A DNA stretch of 64,000 nt from an uncultured Pseudomonadales bacterium (GTDB lineage: Bacteria; Pseudomonadota; Gammaproteobacteria; Pseudomonadales; Cellvibrionaceae): the NCBI GenBank assembly GCA_947487765.1, contig CANKXO010000001.1, positions 310,001 to 374,000 of the forward strand, written 5' to 3'. Within the stretch, counting starts at the first letter, position 1. Every line of letters begins with the position of its first letter. Shown here in pieces: positions 8,970-18,605 of this stretch. The translations under genes and the position numbers were made by a program. Under the pieces are notes generated by a model that ran no database searches, was not told the DNA's origin, and worked only from the letters and a program-made list of their open reading frames with translations.

Positions 8970-9326
8970 TTAGTGTTCCAAGCCATCACTCTGTTCATCG
9001 GCTTTACCTTCGAGAATATCTCGCTTCGCTTGTTCCCGTGTTTTAACAAACTCAATAGCATTTTTGACGGCCTTGTGAACTTTTTTCTGAATTTCTTCGT
9101 GTTCAACGGGGGAAAGGTAAAAGCTCATATCCACATCGTGGCGAATGTAGCGCGGTGGTAAATGGTTCAATGCAACACAGGCAACATCGTCCATAAAATC
9201 GTAATCGGTATTGGCGCGAGGTTCTTGGCTTGATATTGCTTCAGTGACAAGTCGCTCATAATAATTATGAACACTGCTTGTATCATGAGGCGTGAAAGCC
9301 AAATTGCGACGGCGACTAAGTAGCAT
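8970..9326 (-). CDS. ComFB-like late competence protein family
   Basis: A 118-residue soluble protein. The core at about residues 20-95 contains VHNYYERLV, DFMDDVACVALNHLPPRY, HDVDMSFYLS and EEIQKKVHKAVKNAIEFV, the pattern of the ComFB family. In cyanobacteria related proteins bind cyclic dinucleotides, and in Bacillus comFB lies in the competence comF operon without an essential role. Family members in gammaproteobacteria are common and uncharacterised. The last twenty residues are highly charged. Upstream is a 110-base gap to mnmC on the same strand. Confidence 0.8.
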   Translation of the reverse strand: MLLSRRRNLAFTPHDTSSVHNYYERLVTEAISSQEPRANTDYDFMDDVACVALNHLPPRYIRHDVDMSFYLSPVEHEEIQKKVHKAVKNAIEFVKTREQAKRDILEGKADEQSDGLEH

Positions 9327-9437
9327 GGCAAAATACTCTATTGGTTAGTTAACTTCATAAAGTATAGATGGTATTGGCTGTATTTCTAGAAGGGGATTCA
9401 AATAACAGATGTAGCTGTATATCAGAGGGTTTGTAAG

Positions 9438-11564
9438 TCAGGAGTTTCTACGTTTAATATTTCTAATCAGAAAGCGGGCAGGGTTTAAAGCATCGACCAT
9501 CGTTTGAGGCATGGGGCAAGGTTCTCCCGCAATGATGCTGGCCAAGAGTTCGGCTGCGATAGGAGTATACGTTAGCCCTCGTGAGCCGTGGGCGATGTTA
9601 AGGTACAGGCCTGGTAGATATTGTCCTGGGCTTGGTACTATTGTATGTGCATTATGGCTAAGTATTTTAAAATCGTCTTCAAAACACTGGCTATCGGGTG
9701 TTAAGCCTACTAGAGGTAGGTAATCTGGGCTGGTGCAGCGAAACCCTACACGCCCCCCCTTTGCTTTAATCGGAGAATCAAGCTCTAAGCTGGGTAGCTG
9801 TTGGGTCAGTTGTTCTATGTTTGTTTGGTGATCTTCGTCAGTCAGACTAGCCGTATGGCTATGTAAATTAAAGCTGGCACCAATGGTATGGGAGGGCTGG
9901 CCATCACTATGTGATTCTAGAGCTGTGGCTGGGGCAATATAACCATTGGCGCAGATAACGGTTTGTAAGTTCTTTAATGGTGTCTGTGATCCTATATAAC
10001 TAATTTGCCCACGCACTGGTTTAATCGGTAACCAGCTTGTTTGGTCAAAATGACGCGCACTATTGGCATTGGCAATAATGACATGATCAAATTCTTGCTC
10101 CCAGTTATCTTTTCCAATGAGTTTCCAGCTGCGATTATCCCACTCCATTTCTGTAATATGGACATTGTTGGTGAGAGTAATATTGTCACTGGCAGTAGAG
10201 GATTGCAGCAGCCAGTGACAAAGTTCCACCGGTTTCAACCAGCCACAATAAGGAAAAAATAATGCGCTGTGTGTTAGCGGTATATTCGCTATCCTGCTTG
10301 CCCTCTCAGCATTGATGTGATCAATAAAATTGGCGTATTCGAACTGGCGACATAGTTGCTCGTGCCCTTTTTGATTGCGAGTTGTATGGCTTAGCTGCAA
10401 TACGCCACAGGCTTTGCCTGATGTGGGGTTTTCTTTCCAAAAGCTCTTGTAGTGCTGTTGTGCAAATAATAAGGCAGATAAATTAAATTCACTTAGCGTT
10501 TGTTTATGTGCGGAAAGCTTGGCATATACAATGCCTTGTGGGTTGCCTGATGCTTCTGTGGCAATAGAATTATTGCGATCAATAATGGTTACTTTAAAGC
10601 CCCGTTTAGCTAAAGCGTGGGCTGTATGACAACCAGAAAGCCCAGCACCAATAATGGCGATAGACTGGCCATGAATGGCGTTTTTAAAATGCTTGGGTAC
10701 GGTCCATGGCGTACTAATTGAATTTGGGCCTATTGAGTTTATTTGTGGTTTTTCTGCAATTGATTCTTTGCTTGATGTGTCTGTTGGAACACCATTATAG
10801 CAACCTATTAGCATTTCTCGTTTATGTGCAAAGCCGGCCGCTTTGGTTACGGCAAAGCCAGCACTGATGAGATTACGTTTTACGTGACCCGCAGCAGTAA
10901 ACGTAGCAAAGGTTGTATCATTTTTGCTGAGATGACCGAGAAGGAAAAATAATGATTCTGTCCACATCTGAGGATTCTTGGCGGGTGCAAACCCATCCAA
11001 AAACCATGCATCGATCCCTGACCATAATGGGGTATGAAATTCTGGATGGTGACTCGCTAAAAGTTGTTGGAACCCAATTTCTGCTTCATCAATAAGTAGC
11101 AATAAGCGAATATTGGCGAAGGTGAGTACTTGAAATTGTGATTGTGCTTGGCCAATAAAATTATCGCGATATACGTTGACTAATTCTTCTTGGTATGAGG
11201 CTAGTTCTGGCCATAGAGCAAGGGAACGTTGTAGCTCATCTGGATGTAAAGGATACTTTTCAACGCTGATATAGGTTAGCCGGGCAGTCGTAGGGGCATA
11301 TTGTTGCCACAATTCCCAGCAAGCAAGAAAATTTAATCCAGTCCCAAAACCTGTTTCACCTATAACAAATGTGTCGTATTCTTTTAGTTCAGAAAATCGC
11401 TGTTTTAGATGATTGTGTTGTAAAAATATATAACGGCTTTCTTCTAAGCCGTTTTTTTTTGAAAAATAAATATCGTCAAATTCGGTTGATAATGGTTGTC
11501 CTTCATCATCCCAATCGATGGTGCTGTTATAATCAGCTGAGTTTTTTTGATGGGGATCATTCAT
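9438..11564 (-). CDS. mnmC: Bifunctional tRNA 5-methylaminomethyl-2-thiouridine biosynthesis protein
   Basis: A 708-residue two-domain enzyme. The N-terminal methyltransferase (about 1-240) carries the SAM site GETGFGTGLNFL at 69-80 and the DAWFLDGFAPAKNPQMW motif; the C-terminal half (from about 300) is a FAD-dependent oxidoreductase with the dinucleotide motif IIGAGLSGCH and a closing HGSRGLTYTPIAAELLA segment. The FAD domain removes carboxymethyl from cmnm5U34 and the methyltransferase domain then makes mnm5U34 in tRNA wobble positions. The start at 11564 (MNDPHQ) is preferred because the longer frame from 11615 would overlap fldB. The order trmL-fldB-mnmC, with 14- and 5-base gaps, suggests one transcript. 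Confidence 0.92.
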   Translation of the reverse strand: MNDPHQKNSADYNSTIDWDDEGQPLSTEFDDIYFSKKNGLEESRYIFLQHNHLKQRFSELKEYDTFVIGETGFGTGLNFLACWELWQQYAPTTARLTYISVEKYPLHPDELQRSLALWPELASYQEELVNVYRDNFIGQAQSQFQVLTFANIRLLLLIDEAEIGFQQLLASHHPEFHTPLWSGIDAWFLDGFAPAKNPQMWTESLFFLLGHLSKNDTTFATFTAAGHVKRNLISAGFAVTKAAGFAHKREMLIGCYNGVPTDTSSKESIAEKPQINSIGPNSISTPWTVPKHFKNAIHGQSIAIIGAGLSGCHTAHALAKRGFKVTIIDRNNSIATEASGNPQGIVYAKLSAHKQTLSEFNLSALLFAQQHYKSFWKENPTSGKACGVLQLSHTTRNQKGHEQLCRQFEYANFIDHINAERASRIANIPLTHSALFFPYCGWLKPVELCHWLLQSSTASDNITLTNNVHITEMEWDNRSWKLIGKDNWEQEFDHVIIANANSARHFDQTSWLPIKPVRGQISYIGSQTPLKNLQTVICANGYIAPATALESHSDGQPSHTIGASFNLHSHTASLTDEDHQTNIEQLTQQLPSLELDSPIKAKGGRVGFRCTSPDYLPLVGLTPDSQCFEDDFKILSHNAHTIVPSPGQYLPGLYLNIAHGSRGLTYTPIAAELLASIIAGEPCPMPQTMVDALNPARFLIRNIKRRNS

Positions 11565-11578
11565 ATTATTTGCAGGAT

Positions 11579-12127
11579 TTATAGTACAAATGATGATTTC
11601 AATTGTTCGCACCAATCTGCGATACGTTTATCAGTTTGATCGAATTGGTTTTCATCATCGAGAGCGAGACCAACGAATTGTGACTCGTCGTCTGTCAATG
11701 CTTGGGATGCTGTAAATGTATAACCTTGATTTGGCCAATAGCCGATTAAGGTTGCTCCTTGTAAGAGTACTTTGTTATGTAAAAAGCCCATGGCATCGAG
11801 AAACCAATCCGGGTAACCGACTTGATCACCTAAGCCAAATATTGCAACGGTTTTCCCTTTGAAATCAATGCTGTCAATATCATCCCAGATATCTTCCCAA
11901 TCTTCCTGAAGTTCACCATAGTCCCAAGTAGGGATACCTAAAATCAATTGCTGGTAATATTGTATGGTAGCAATGGGTTCATCGATAACATTAAATATAT
12001 CAACGTTACTATTACCTGATTCATTCTCACCAAAATAGCGTTGGATTTTTTCGGCGCTCATCTCCGTATAACAGGTCGAGCTGCCATAAAAAAGGCCAAT
12101 AGGAGCTGTTTTCCCATCAATACTCAT
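11579..12127 (-). CDS. fldB: Flavodoxin, FldB type
   Basis: A 182-residue long-chain flavodoxin. The FMN phosphate loop is YGSSTCYTE at about 14-22, the aromatic loops are GIPTWDYGELQEDWE and GLGDQVGYPDWFLDAMG, and the C-terminal half has GYWPNQGYTF and FVGLALDDENQ. The sequence follows E. coli FldB closely, including the WC-x-Q C-terminal segment. It is a cytoplasmic one-electron carrier; FldB is typically stress-induced and partners are poorly defined. It is flanked closely by trmL upstream and mnmC downstream. Confidence 0.9.
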   Translation of the reverse strand: MSIDGKTAPIGLFYGSSTCYTEMSAEKIQRYFGENESGNSNVDIFNVIDEPIATIQYYQQLILGIPTWDYGELQEDWEDIWDDIDSIDFKGKTVAIFGLGDQVGYPDWFLDAMGFLHNKVLLQGATLIGYWPNQGYTFTASQALTDDESQFVGLALDDENQFDQTDKRIADWCEQLKSSFVL

Positions 12128-12132
12128 AGTGA

Positions 12133-12597
12133 TTAAATGGCGCCTTTAAAATCTAACTGTCGCCAAGCCTCGTAGACAATGACAGAGGCTGCATTGGATA
12201 AATTCATGCTACGGCTGTGAGGCTGCATAGGGATACGAAGCACAGTATCTATGCTGTGGTGATGTAATATTTCTGGGGAAAGTCCCCGAGTCTCTGGACC
12301 AAAGACAACGCAATCATTTTCTTTGAATTCAATATCGGTATAAGCGCTAGTTCCTTTTGTACTGATGGCAAACAACCTACCTGGTTGCTCTTTCCTCAGG
12401 AAGGACTCCCAGTCTTCGTGCACGGTGAGTGTTGCCCATTCATCATAATCTAGTCCGGCACGACGTAGCTTCTTATCATCTAACTCAAATCCCAAAGGCT
12501 TGATTAGATGCATTGTGCAGCCTGTATTGGCAGCTAGGCGAATGATATTGCCTGTGTTTGGGGGTATCTCAGGTTCAACTAAAACGATTTGAATCAT
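12133..12597 (-). CDS. trmL: tRNA (cytidine(34)-2'-O)-methyltransferase
   Basis: A 154-residue minimal SPOUT (trefoil knot) methyltransferase. Motifs are EPEIPPNTGNIIRLAANTG near the N-terminus, LRRAGLDYDEW, FGPETRGLS and the knot IPMQPHSRSMNLSNAASVIVYEAWRQL (given as its two halves IPMQPHSRSMNLS and NAASVIVYEAWRQL). TrmL dimers methylate the wobble ribose of tRNA-Leu isoacceptors. It is the first gene of the likely trmL-fldB-mnmC transcript, which therefore pairs two wobble-position tRNA modification enzymes with a flavodoxin. Confidence 0.93.
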   Translation of the reverse strand: MIQIVLVEPEIPPNTGNIIRLAANTGCTMHLIKPLGFELDDKKLRRAGLDYDEWATLTVHEDWESFLRKEQPGRLFAISTKGTSAYTDIEFKENDCVVFGPETRGLSPEILHHHSIDTVLRIPMQPHSRSMNLSNAASVIVYEAWRQLDFKGAI

Positions 12598-12932
12598 GGT
12601 TAGGGCAACAGTTTCAATATTGGAAAAATAATGGCTAAAAAGCTATAGCAGGACCACTATAAAGCAACACAATAAAAGTGGCTATTTTCATGCCAGTCCT
12701 TGTTAATCAAGCTTTTATCCAAACGACAAGTATCGTCAAAACAATGGCGGCGATTATATAGAAATTATCGGCTTTATAGAACTGTTAATGAAAGAGTCAA
12801 AAGCCTGACGTTAACATAATAAAAATCATCGGTAATATGTGTATTTTATTACTAAGGGTAGCGGGATAGCTAGCATTGCAAGCAATAGAGGCTAAGCTTG
12901 TATACAGAGCTATACCTTTATTTGGAGTTTAC
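12598..12932. other. 335-base divergent intergenic region upstream of the MSHA locus
   Basis: This separates trmL (minus) from mshI (plus) and must carry promoters for both. No clean sigma-70 or sigma-54 promoter could be picked out. A GGAG at 12924-12927 is the ribosome-binding site for mshI. No gene longer than about 25 codons with a sensible start was found. Confidence 0.4.
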
Positions 12933-13847
12933 ATGTTGTCCTTTTTTCGCCGTAAAAAAAGCAGTACGCGCATTGGTTTGTCACTTTCTGATGAATGTGT
13001 ATCTGTATTGGTTATAGAAGGGCTTAATGAACAGCTAGATAGTAAAAATTTTGTCATTAAAGAAGCGCTTCATTATGACTTAACATCTGAGTTTTCACTT
13101 AGTGATTGTAAAGCACAAGTAACCCAATTTATTAAAGACAAAGGTTTGAATGATCTTCCCTGTTATTGCGTTCTCAACGAAAAAGATTATCAGTTACTAC
13201 TCGTTGATCCACCTGAGGTTCCTGATAATGAATTGCAGGAGGCAATACGCTGGAAAATACGGGATCTTATCAATTTTGAAATAGAAAATGCAGTAATCGA
13301 TATATTTCATCAGCCAGATAAAAAAATGCTCTATACCGTAGTGGCTAAAAGAGAGCATATTTTATCATTGATTGGCTTTGTGAATGACGTAGGTTTGGTA
13401 TTGAAATCTATTGATATTGCTGAATTGTCTTATAGAAATATTCTTGACACGTATTCCATGATTGATAGAGGTATAGCACTGATCATTGTAAGACAGAATG
13501 AGGGAAAACTGCTTATCGTCAAACAAGGCAATCTTTATTTTTCAAGGCGATTTTCTATTGACTACGGTGCAGGCGTTTTTGATGAGCTACCTGAAGACGA
13601 TATTATTTTAGAGTTACAACGATCACTAGATTATTATGAGCGTCAAATGGGGCAGGCGGCTCCGGCTGAAATACTATTTTCTGGAAACGTAACTGAAGAG
13701 AAAATAACGGCAGTTATTCGGGAAAGTTTCCAGCAAAAAATTTCATGTATTAATATCGAAGATATTAAAAGTGAATGTAAATTGACCTTTCAAGGTGATG
13801 AAGCTGTTGTGATCAGTGGTGCTGTATTACGTAGAGATGCTGCTTGA
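12933..13847 (+). CDS. mshI: MSHA pilus biogenesis protein MshI (PilM-like)
   Basis: A 304-residue soluble protein of the PilM/actin-like ATPase fold: RIGLSLSDECVSVLVIE near the N-terminus is the first phosphate-type strand pair, QEAIRWKIRDLI is the conserved helix seen in PilM proteins, and LQRSLDYYERQ lies in the last third. It should sit on the cytoplasmic face and link the pilus motor to the inner-membrane alignment proteins. The ATG at 12933 is preferred over a longer frame because GGAG lies five bases upstream and the protein then begins MLSFFRRKKSS, a typical PilM/MshI start. It is the first gene of the MSHA locus and overlaps the next by one base. Confidence 0.85.
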   Translation: MLSFFRRKKSSTRIGLSLSDECVSVLVIEGLNEQLDSKNFVIKEALHYDLTSEFSLSDCKAQVTQFIKDKGLNDLPCYCVLNEKDYQLLLVDPPEVPDNELQEAIRWKIRDLINFEIENAVIDIFHQPDKKMLYTVVAKREHILSLIGFVNDVGLVLKSIDIAELSYRNILDTYSMIDRGIALIIVRQNEGKLLIVKQGNLYFSRRFSIDYGAGVFDELPEDDIILELQRSLDYYERQMGQAAPAEILFSGNVTEEKITAVIRESFQQKISCINIEDIKSECKLTFQGDEAVVISGAVLRRDAA

Positions 13848-14446
13848 TGAGGCAAAATGTCAATCTTTACTCGCTAGAGTTTATGCCAAAGAAGATATGG
13901 TTGTCATTTAATCATAGCTCCTTTATTTTTCTGTCATTTCTAATAGCGCTATCCGTGTATTATTTCAATACATATCAAGGTATGTTTGATTTGGAAAAAG
14001 AAAATGAAAGACTTATGTTAGTCAATGGAGGAGCGGAAAGTGAGTCATCTGAAGATGGTTTGATGGCAAAAATGATGACCAAAAAAAATAATTTGGAAAT
14101 GCAAATTTCTAATCTGTCAAACGATGTCAAAAAAAAGAAAAAAATTAAAAGAATTTATCAAGGTAGTATTAATGCTAACTTTGCAAGTTTTTATGGTGTC
14201 TTTTCCAACATTAGTAAGTATTCAGATGGCGATATATCGGTGTCTGAAATAGCCATCTACAACGGAGGTGAAGAATTAATTATTAATGGTACAGCAAAAA
14301 GTAAAGAGAGGATTCCTGATTACCTGAAACGGCTCAAAGAGGAAGGTGCGCTCAAAATGACAAATTTTGGGTTATTAGTTATTAATCGAGTTAAGGGTAG
14401 TAGTTATTATCAATTCGAAATGCTAAGAGAAATTGATAATGACTAG
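13847..14446 (+). CDS. PilN-like inner-membrane pilus biogenesis protein
   Basis: A 199-residue bitopic protein: a short cytoplasmic start (MRQNVNLYSLEFMPKK) with the NLY motif that in PilN binds PilM, one membrane helix at about 25-42, a coiled-coil and lysine-rich segment (about 50-105), then a ferredoxin-like periplasmic domain. The ATG overlaps the stop of mshI by one base, so the two are translationally coupled. By position and shape it corresponds to the second MshI-type protein annotated in some MSHA loci. It should form the alignment subcomplex with MshJ and MshK. The sequence is too diverged for a firm gene symbol. Confidence 0.72.
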   Translation: MRQNVNLYSLEFMPKKIWLSFNHSSFIFLSFLIALSVYYFNTYQGMFDLEKENERLMLVNGGAESESSEDGLMAKMMTKKNNLEMQISNLSNDVKKKKKIKRIYQGSINANFASFYGVFSNISKYSDGDISVSEIAIYNGGEELIINGTAKSKERIPDYLKRLKEEGALKMTNFGLLVINRVKGSSYYQFEMLREIDND

Positions 14447-15140
14447 ATCTTTAAGTCAGTATGCCAAGATGAAATGCCAGTACAATGCCTTGGAATTTAG
14501 GCAAAGAGTACTGATTCTCTGTTCTATTTTATCTGTATTGTATATGGGTTGGTATTTTCTATTGGAAATGCCACTTAATCAGTCAATTAAAAATTTGCAG
14601 GCCGAAAATTCTTACCTTAACGAGAAGATCAATGGTGATGATTCCTTTTCTTCAATAGATGCTACAGATATAGCATTGCTAAATAATCGGCTTACACTTG
14701 TGAAAAAGGAAGTAGAGCAGTTAAATGGTGATTTATCTCATCATTTTTCAATTATTGGTTCTGTTGATGAACTGTTAGTTATTGTTAAAGAGCTATTAGA
14801 GTCTAACCAGGGTTTGGTTGTCGAAGAGTTAAAGTTATTACCAACAGAGATAGTTAATGTAGAAAATTATTACAATGTGAATGAAAGCGCTGTTGAGAGT
14901 GAGAGCGAATACGATGTTGCTGAATTAAATGAAGAAAACATTGTATTGTATAAACATAAGATTCACCTTCAGTTAAAAGGTAATTATATTGACTTAACGC
15001 GATACCTTAAGCAAGTTGAGTCATTAAAGTGGGGTTTATTTACGCAAGATATTAATTATAAGGTAAATAAGCATCCTGAAGCAGCAATCAGTTTGCTGCT
15101 TTACACTTTGTCTTTTGAGGGGAGTGTGATAGATGCGTAG
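14439..15140 (+). CDS. mshJ: MSHA biogenesis protein MshJ (PilO-like)
   Basis: A 233-residue bitopic protein with a cytoplasmic N-terminus (MTRSLSQYAKMKCQYNALEFRQRV), one membrane helix at about 27-46 and a periplasmic coiled-coil plus alpha/beta domain (GLVVEELKLLPTE; HLQLKGNYIDLTRYLKQVESL). The last segment is the PilO-type fold. The start is the ATG at 14439, overlapping the previous stop by eight bases; the gene in turn overlaps mshK by eight bases. Position between the PilN-like and MshK genes agrees with the canonical I-J-K order. Confidence 0.8.
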   Translation: MTRSLSQYAKMKCQYNALEFRQRVLILCSILSVLYMGWYFLLEMPLNQSIKNLQAENSYLNEKINGDDSFSSIDATDIALLNNRLTLVKKEVEQLNGDLSHHFSIIGSVDELLVIVKELLESNQGLVVEELKLLPTEIVNVENYYNVNESAVESESEYDVAELNEENIVLYKHKIHLQLKGNYIDLTRYLKQVESLKWGLFTQDINYKVNKHPEAAISLLLYTLSFEGSVIDA

Positions 15141-15516
15141 AATTAATTGCCAACCTATAGTTTGTTCAGGGTATTTTCTATCTATTTTTTTTACTTTCAT
15201 GTGTTTTAGTGTCAGTGCAAATGATTTACCACTAAGAGATCCAACAGCTCCCTTTGTTGAGCCAGAATTGAAATCTTCCTCTGTTAAACGTGTATTGTCG
15301 AAAGCATCTCTAAATAAATATATATTGCAAGCGACATTTATAAGCCCTAATAAAAAAATTGCTGTTATTGATAATAAAGAATATCAAGAAGGTGAAAAAA
15401 TGGGGCGATATCGAATCGACCATATTAATCATGATAATGTCGTTGTTTCAATTAAGGAAAAAAAGAAAGTGCTTAATCTTTATGTGGTTAATAATAAGGG
15501 TGTAAGAATAAAATGA
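15133..15516 (+). CDS. mshK: MSHA biogenesis protein MshK (PilP-like)
   Basis: A 127-residue exported protein with a hydrophobic segment at about 10-30, then LPLRDPTAPF, the RDPxxPF motif shared by MshK and PilP/GspC-like proteins, and a small beta domain (residues 60-125) ending in a lysine-rich tail. This domain links the inner-membrane alignment complex to the outer-membrane secretin. It overlaps mshJ by eight bases and mshL by four, so it is translated as part of a tightly coupled set. Low sequence conservation makes the assignment depend partly on position. Confidence 0.78.
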   Translation: MRRINCQPIVCSGYFLSIFFTFMCFSVSANDLPLRDPTAPFVEPELKSSSVKRVLSKASLNKYILQATFISPNKKIAVIDNKEYQEGEKMGRYRIDHINHDNVVVSIKEKKKVLNLYVVNNKGVRIK

Positions 15517-17183
15517 AATTGACATTGTTTATTCTCTTAATAGCGCCACTGTTGTCAGCTTGTTCTCAGATTTCAGAAGTAACACCAGTGTCTGATGCGA
15601 TGGTTCAAATAGAGCAGGAAGTATCAACTGTTACAGAAAAAAAATTAGAAATATCAAAAAAACAAAAAAAGCAAGAAATACTAAGTGATTCAGTGGATAA
15701 AGAAGAGCTAACAAAAAAAGATGATGAGCGTTTTGATATTGCTGTGAACGATGTGCCTGCAAGGTTGTTCTTTGCAAACTTAATGTCGGGAACAAATATT
15801 AATATCGTAGTACACCCTGATGTTGAAGGGGAAATAACATTAAACCTCAAGAAGATAACGATTGACGAGTTGCTTCGTGTTGTCCGTGATATTTATGGGT
15901 ATGACTATAAATACGAAAATAGTATATACACAATTTATTCAAAAAAAATGCGGACGCAAATTTTCCCTGTTAACTATATTGATGTGAAACGTGTCGGTGT
16001 CTCTGACACCAGTGTACTAACGGGAAATATAGAATCATCATCGCAATCGGAATCTTCATCGAGTGATGGGAGTGATCAAGTAGACCTAGTTGGTTCAGGG
16101 AGCTCTATATTGCCAGGGTCACGTATTCAAACTCATAGCGAAACTGATTTCTGGTTTTCATTAAAACAATCGATTGCTGAGATCATTGGTGCAGATCGAC
16201 AAAAAGAAAGTGCTCAAGGAGACGTAAATAATGGCAATGTTAACAACAAAAGCAGAGTAATTGTGAACCCTCAAACCGGTGTTGTCGTTGTAACAGCAAT
16301 GCCTGATGACTTAGCTTCAGTCAGAAATTTTCTCGAAAAGGCCCAGTTAAACGTTAGAAAACAAGTCATTATTGAGGCAAAAATTCTGGAAATTGCATTA
16401 AGTAAAGATTATCAGGCCGGAATTAATTGGGGTGAAATTAGTGGCCAGCTATTACTGAGTAATAATGTTTCTGAATTTACCTCACCGAACTCTATTACTC
16501 TTGCTAGTGAAGGTGTTGGAGAAATCTTTTCTTCGTTGGTTAAAGTGACGGATATAAGCCAACTATTATCATTGCTGCAAACACAAGGTGATGTACAAGT
16601 TCTTTCGAGCCCTCGAGTCTCTACAGTCAATAATCAAAAAGCCGTAATTCGTGTTGGTTCTGACAGGTTTTTTGTAACGGGTGTTTCTAACTCAACAACA
16701 ACGTCTTCAGGATCAACAACGAATAATCCTGAAGTTGAACTGTCGTCCTTTTTTAGTGGGATATCTTTAGATGTTACTCCTCAGATATCGGATGATGGCG
16801 GGGTAATATTACATATACACCCAGTAATTAGCACTGTTACTGAGGAACAGAAAGATATATCAGTAGGGGATAGCGAATTTTCTTTACCTCTTGCTCTGAG
16901 AGATATAAGAGAGTCAGACAGTATTGTTCGTGCAGAAAACAATCAAATTATAGTGCTGGGTGGTTTGATGCAAGAAAAGTCCATAAATTCTAATGGAAAA
17001 CGACCTGTTCTCGGAGACATCCCTATTGTTAGTCGCCTGTTTCGAACGACTGGACAAAGTCAGGTGAAATCTGAACTAATTATTTTATTAAAACCAATTG
17101 TTGTAGAAGAGAGCAGTTGGCGAAGCGATGTTGTTAATAGTAAAAAAAGAATTGATCGATTAAAAAAACCAGCTGTTTTTTGA
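15513..17183 (+). CDS. mshL: MSHA outer-membrane secretin MshL (lipoprotein)
   Basis: A 556-residue protein with a lipoprotein signal ending LLSAC (Cys17). After a lysine-rich linker come the N-domain (FDIAVNDVPARLFFANLMSG, about residues 73-92) and a second secretin/TonB short N-domain, a serine-rich stretch (about 170-195) and the C-terminal secretin domain with VQVLSSPRVSTVNNQKAVI, GISLDVTPQISDDGGVILHI, NQIIVLGGLMQEK and PVLGDIPIVSRLFR. It forms the oligomeric outer-membrane channel for the pilus. It overlaps mshK by four bases. No MshM AAA+ ATPase gene follows, unlike the Vibrio and Shewanella order. Confidence 0.92.
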   Translation: MKLTLFILLIAPLLSACSQISEVTPVSDAMVQIEQEVSTVTEKKLEISKKQKKQEILSDSVDKEELTKKDDERFDIAVNDVPARLFFANLMSGTNINIVVHPDVEGEITLNLKKITIDELLRVVRDIYGYDYKYENSIYTIYSKKMRTQIFPVNYIDVKRVGVSDTSVLTGNIESSSQSESSSSDGSDQVDLVGSGSSILPGSRIQTHSETDFWFSLKQSIAEIIGADRQKESAQGDVNNGNVNNKSRVIVNPQTGVVVVTAMPDDLASVRNFLEKAQLNVRKQVIIEAKILEIALSKDYQAGINWGEISGQLLLSNNVSEFTSPNSITLASEGVGEIFSSLVKVTDISQLLSLLQTQGDVQVLSSPRVSTVNNQKAVIRVGSDRFFVTGVSNSTTTSSGSTTNNPEVELSSFFSGISLDVTPQISDDGGVILHIHPVISTVTEEQKDISVGDSEFSLPLALRDIRESDSIVRAENNQIIVLGGLMQEKSINSNGKRPVLGDIPIVSRLFRTTGQSQVKSELIILLKPIVVEESSWRSDVVNSKKRIDRLKKPAVF

Positions 17184-17218
17184 AAAGATGTGCTGAGCGT
17201 GAAAATAGGTAAGCCCTC

Positions 17219-18601
17219 ATGAATGCTGCAAATAAAATATTGAAGTCTTCTACTATTCAGGATCAATCGGTTGAAATGGATAACGTTATTATAGATGAGA
17301 GGCTTGTGAAACCTGTTAAGAAACCTGAAATCAATAAAAGGCAGATTTCGATTTTAGTATTGCTGTTGGCTTCCATCGTTATTTTTTTTATAGGCCGGCA
17401 TGAAAAAGTTTCTAAGCTTCAGATTACTGAAACGATAGAACCCTTAAAAATAGGTAATATTCTTATTGATAATACGTCTTTTATTGAAAAAAAAGAGACT
17501 GTCAATAACACAGTTTCAAATAAGGAAAAGGCACCAGAGGATGTTATTAATTTTCTTTATGATGATTCTTCGATTGTTCACAGAGAGGGTTTGAATGAAC
17601 AAAAAATTGTTATTTACGAAATTATAGATGAAAAGAAAAATGAACAGAAAATAGAAGAGCTACTTTTGGAGGCAAGTGCGTTATTAAAAGCAGATAAGTT
17701 AACTTCTCCAGAAGGAAATAATGCTTTTGATACCTATGAGTTGGTTTTTTCAATGGACCCTTCAAATAAAGAGGCACTTGATGGTGTTAAGCGTATTGTA
17801 AAACGCTACACCTCCCTTGCGGATAAAGTGATTAAAAAGAAGGAAGCGTATAAAGTAGCAGGCTTAATTAAAAATGCATATAAGGTTGGCGATAAATATT
17901 TTGATATGTCACCAATTCTGAAAAAATACGCGTCTTATATCAATGATGAAAATGTTTTCATCGATGTCGCTGAAAGTCGTATTCTTGAAAGCTCCATTGA
18001 ACCGAAAGAGAACGATGATGTTGCGGTTAAACGCCCTGTTGTCGAAGTTGATCGAGCAACTGCTATAGCGGCATTAAGGTTAATTGAGAATAAAGATTAT
18101 GATGGCGCTATAAAAGTCTTAGAAGTGTTTGCCTCCTTATCTGATTATTGGGGAGATTCTTACCGTTTGTTATTAAGCCTATATCTGCAACAGCTACAAA
18201 CGAGTAAGGCTGAAATGCTAGTCAATAATAATAAAAGCCTGGATGTGTTTCAGATGGCTGAAAATGTCGCACGTATCTTTGTTGCTCACGAAGATATAGA
18301 AGGGGCCATTGGCTTACTTAATGGTCATGTTCCCAGCATGACGGGATACAAAAGCTATTATGCACTAAAGGCTGGTTTATATTACGAGGGTTCACGTTAC
18401 GAAGAGTCTACAGAATTGTATAAAAACCTCTTAAAAATAAAATACGAGAATCCACGTTATTGGTTAGGTTTGGCTGTTTCTTTAGATGCGCTCGGCGAAG
18501 ATACCGCATTGCAAGCTTTTCGTTATGCTGATCAATATGCTTTACCAAATTCTGATGTGAAGGAGTATATCGAGCAGCGTATTCTGCTGCTATCTAATTA
18601 G
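17219..18601 (+). CDS. mshN: MSHA biogenesis protein MshN (TPR protein)
   Basis: A 460-residue bitopic protein: cytoplasmic N-terminus, a membrane helix at about 43-59 (ISILVLLLASIVIFFIG), a charged linker, then alpha-helical repeats that resemble tetratricopeptides (for example AIAALRLIENKDYDGAIKVL and YYALKAGLYYEGSRYEEST). MshN in other loci is a TPR protein needed for assembly, probably a periplasmic scaffold. Order after mshL and before mshE fits, although mshM is missing in between. The gene starts 35 bases after mshL and ends four bases before mshE. Confidence 0.78.
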   Translation: MNAANKILKSSTIQDQSVEMDNVIIDERLVKPVKKPEINKRQISILVLLLASIVIFFIGRHEKVSKLQITETIEPLKIGNILIDNTSFIEKKETVNNTVSNKEKAPEDVINFLYDDSSIVHREGLNEQKIVIYEIIDEKKNEQKIEELLLEASALLKADKLTSPEGNNAFDTYELVFSMDPSNKEALDGVKRIVKRYTSLADKVIKKKEAYKVAGLIKNAYKVGDKYFDMSPILKKYASYINDENVFIDVAESRILESSIEPKENDDVAVKRPVVEVDRATAIAALRLIENKDYDGAIKVLEVFASLSDYWGDSYRLLLSLYLQQLQTSKAEMLVNNNKSLDVFQMAENVARIFVAHEDIEGAIGLLNGHVPSMTGYKSYYALKAGLYYEGSRYEESTELYKNLLKIKYENPRYWLGLAVSLDALGEDTALQAFRYADQYALPNSDVKEYIEQRILLLSN

Positions 18602-18605
18602 TGCT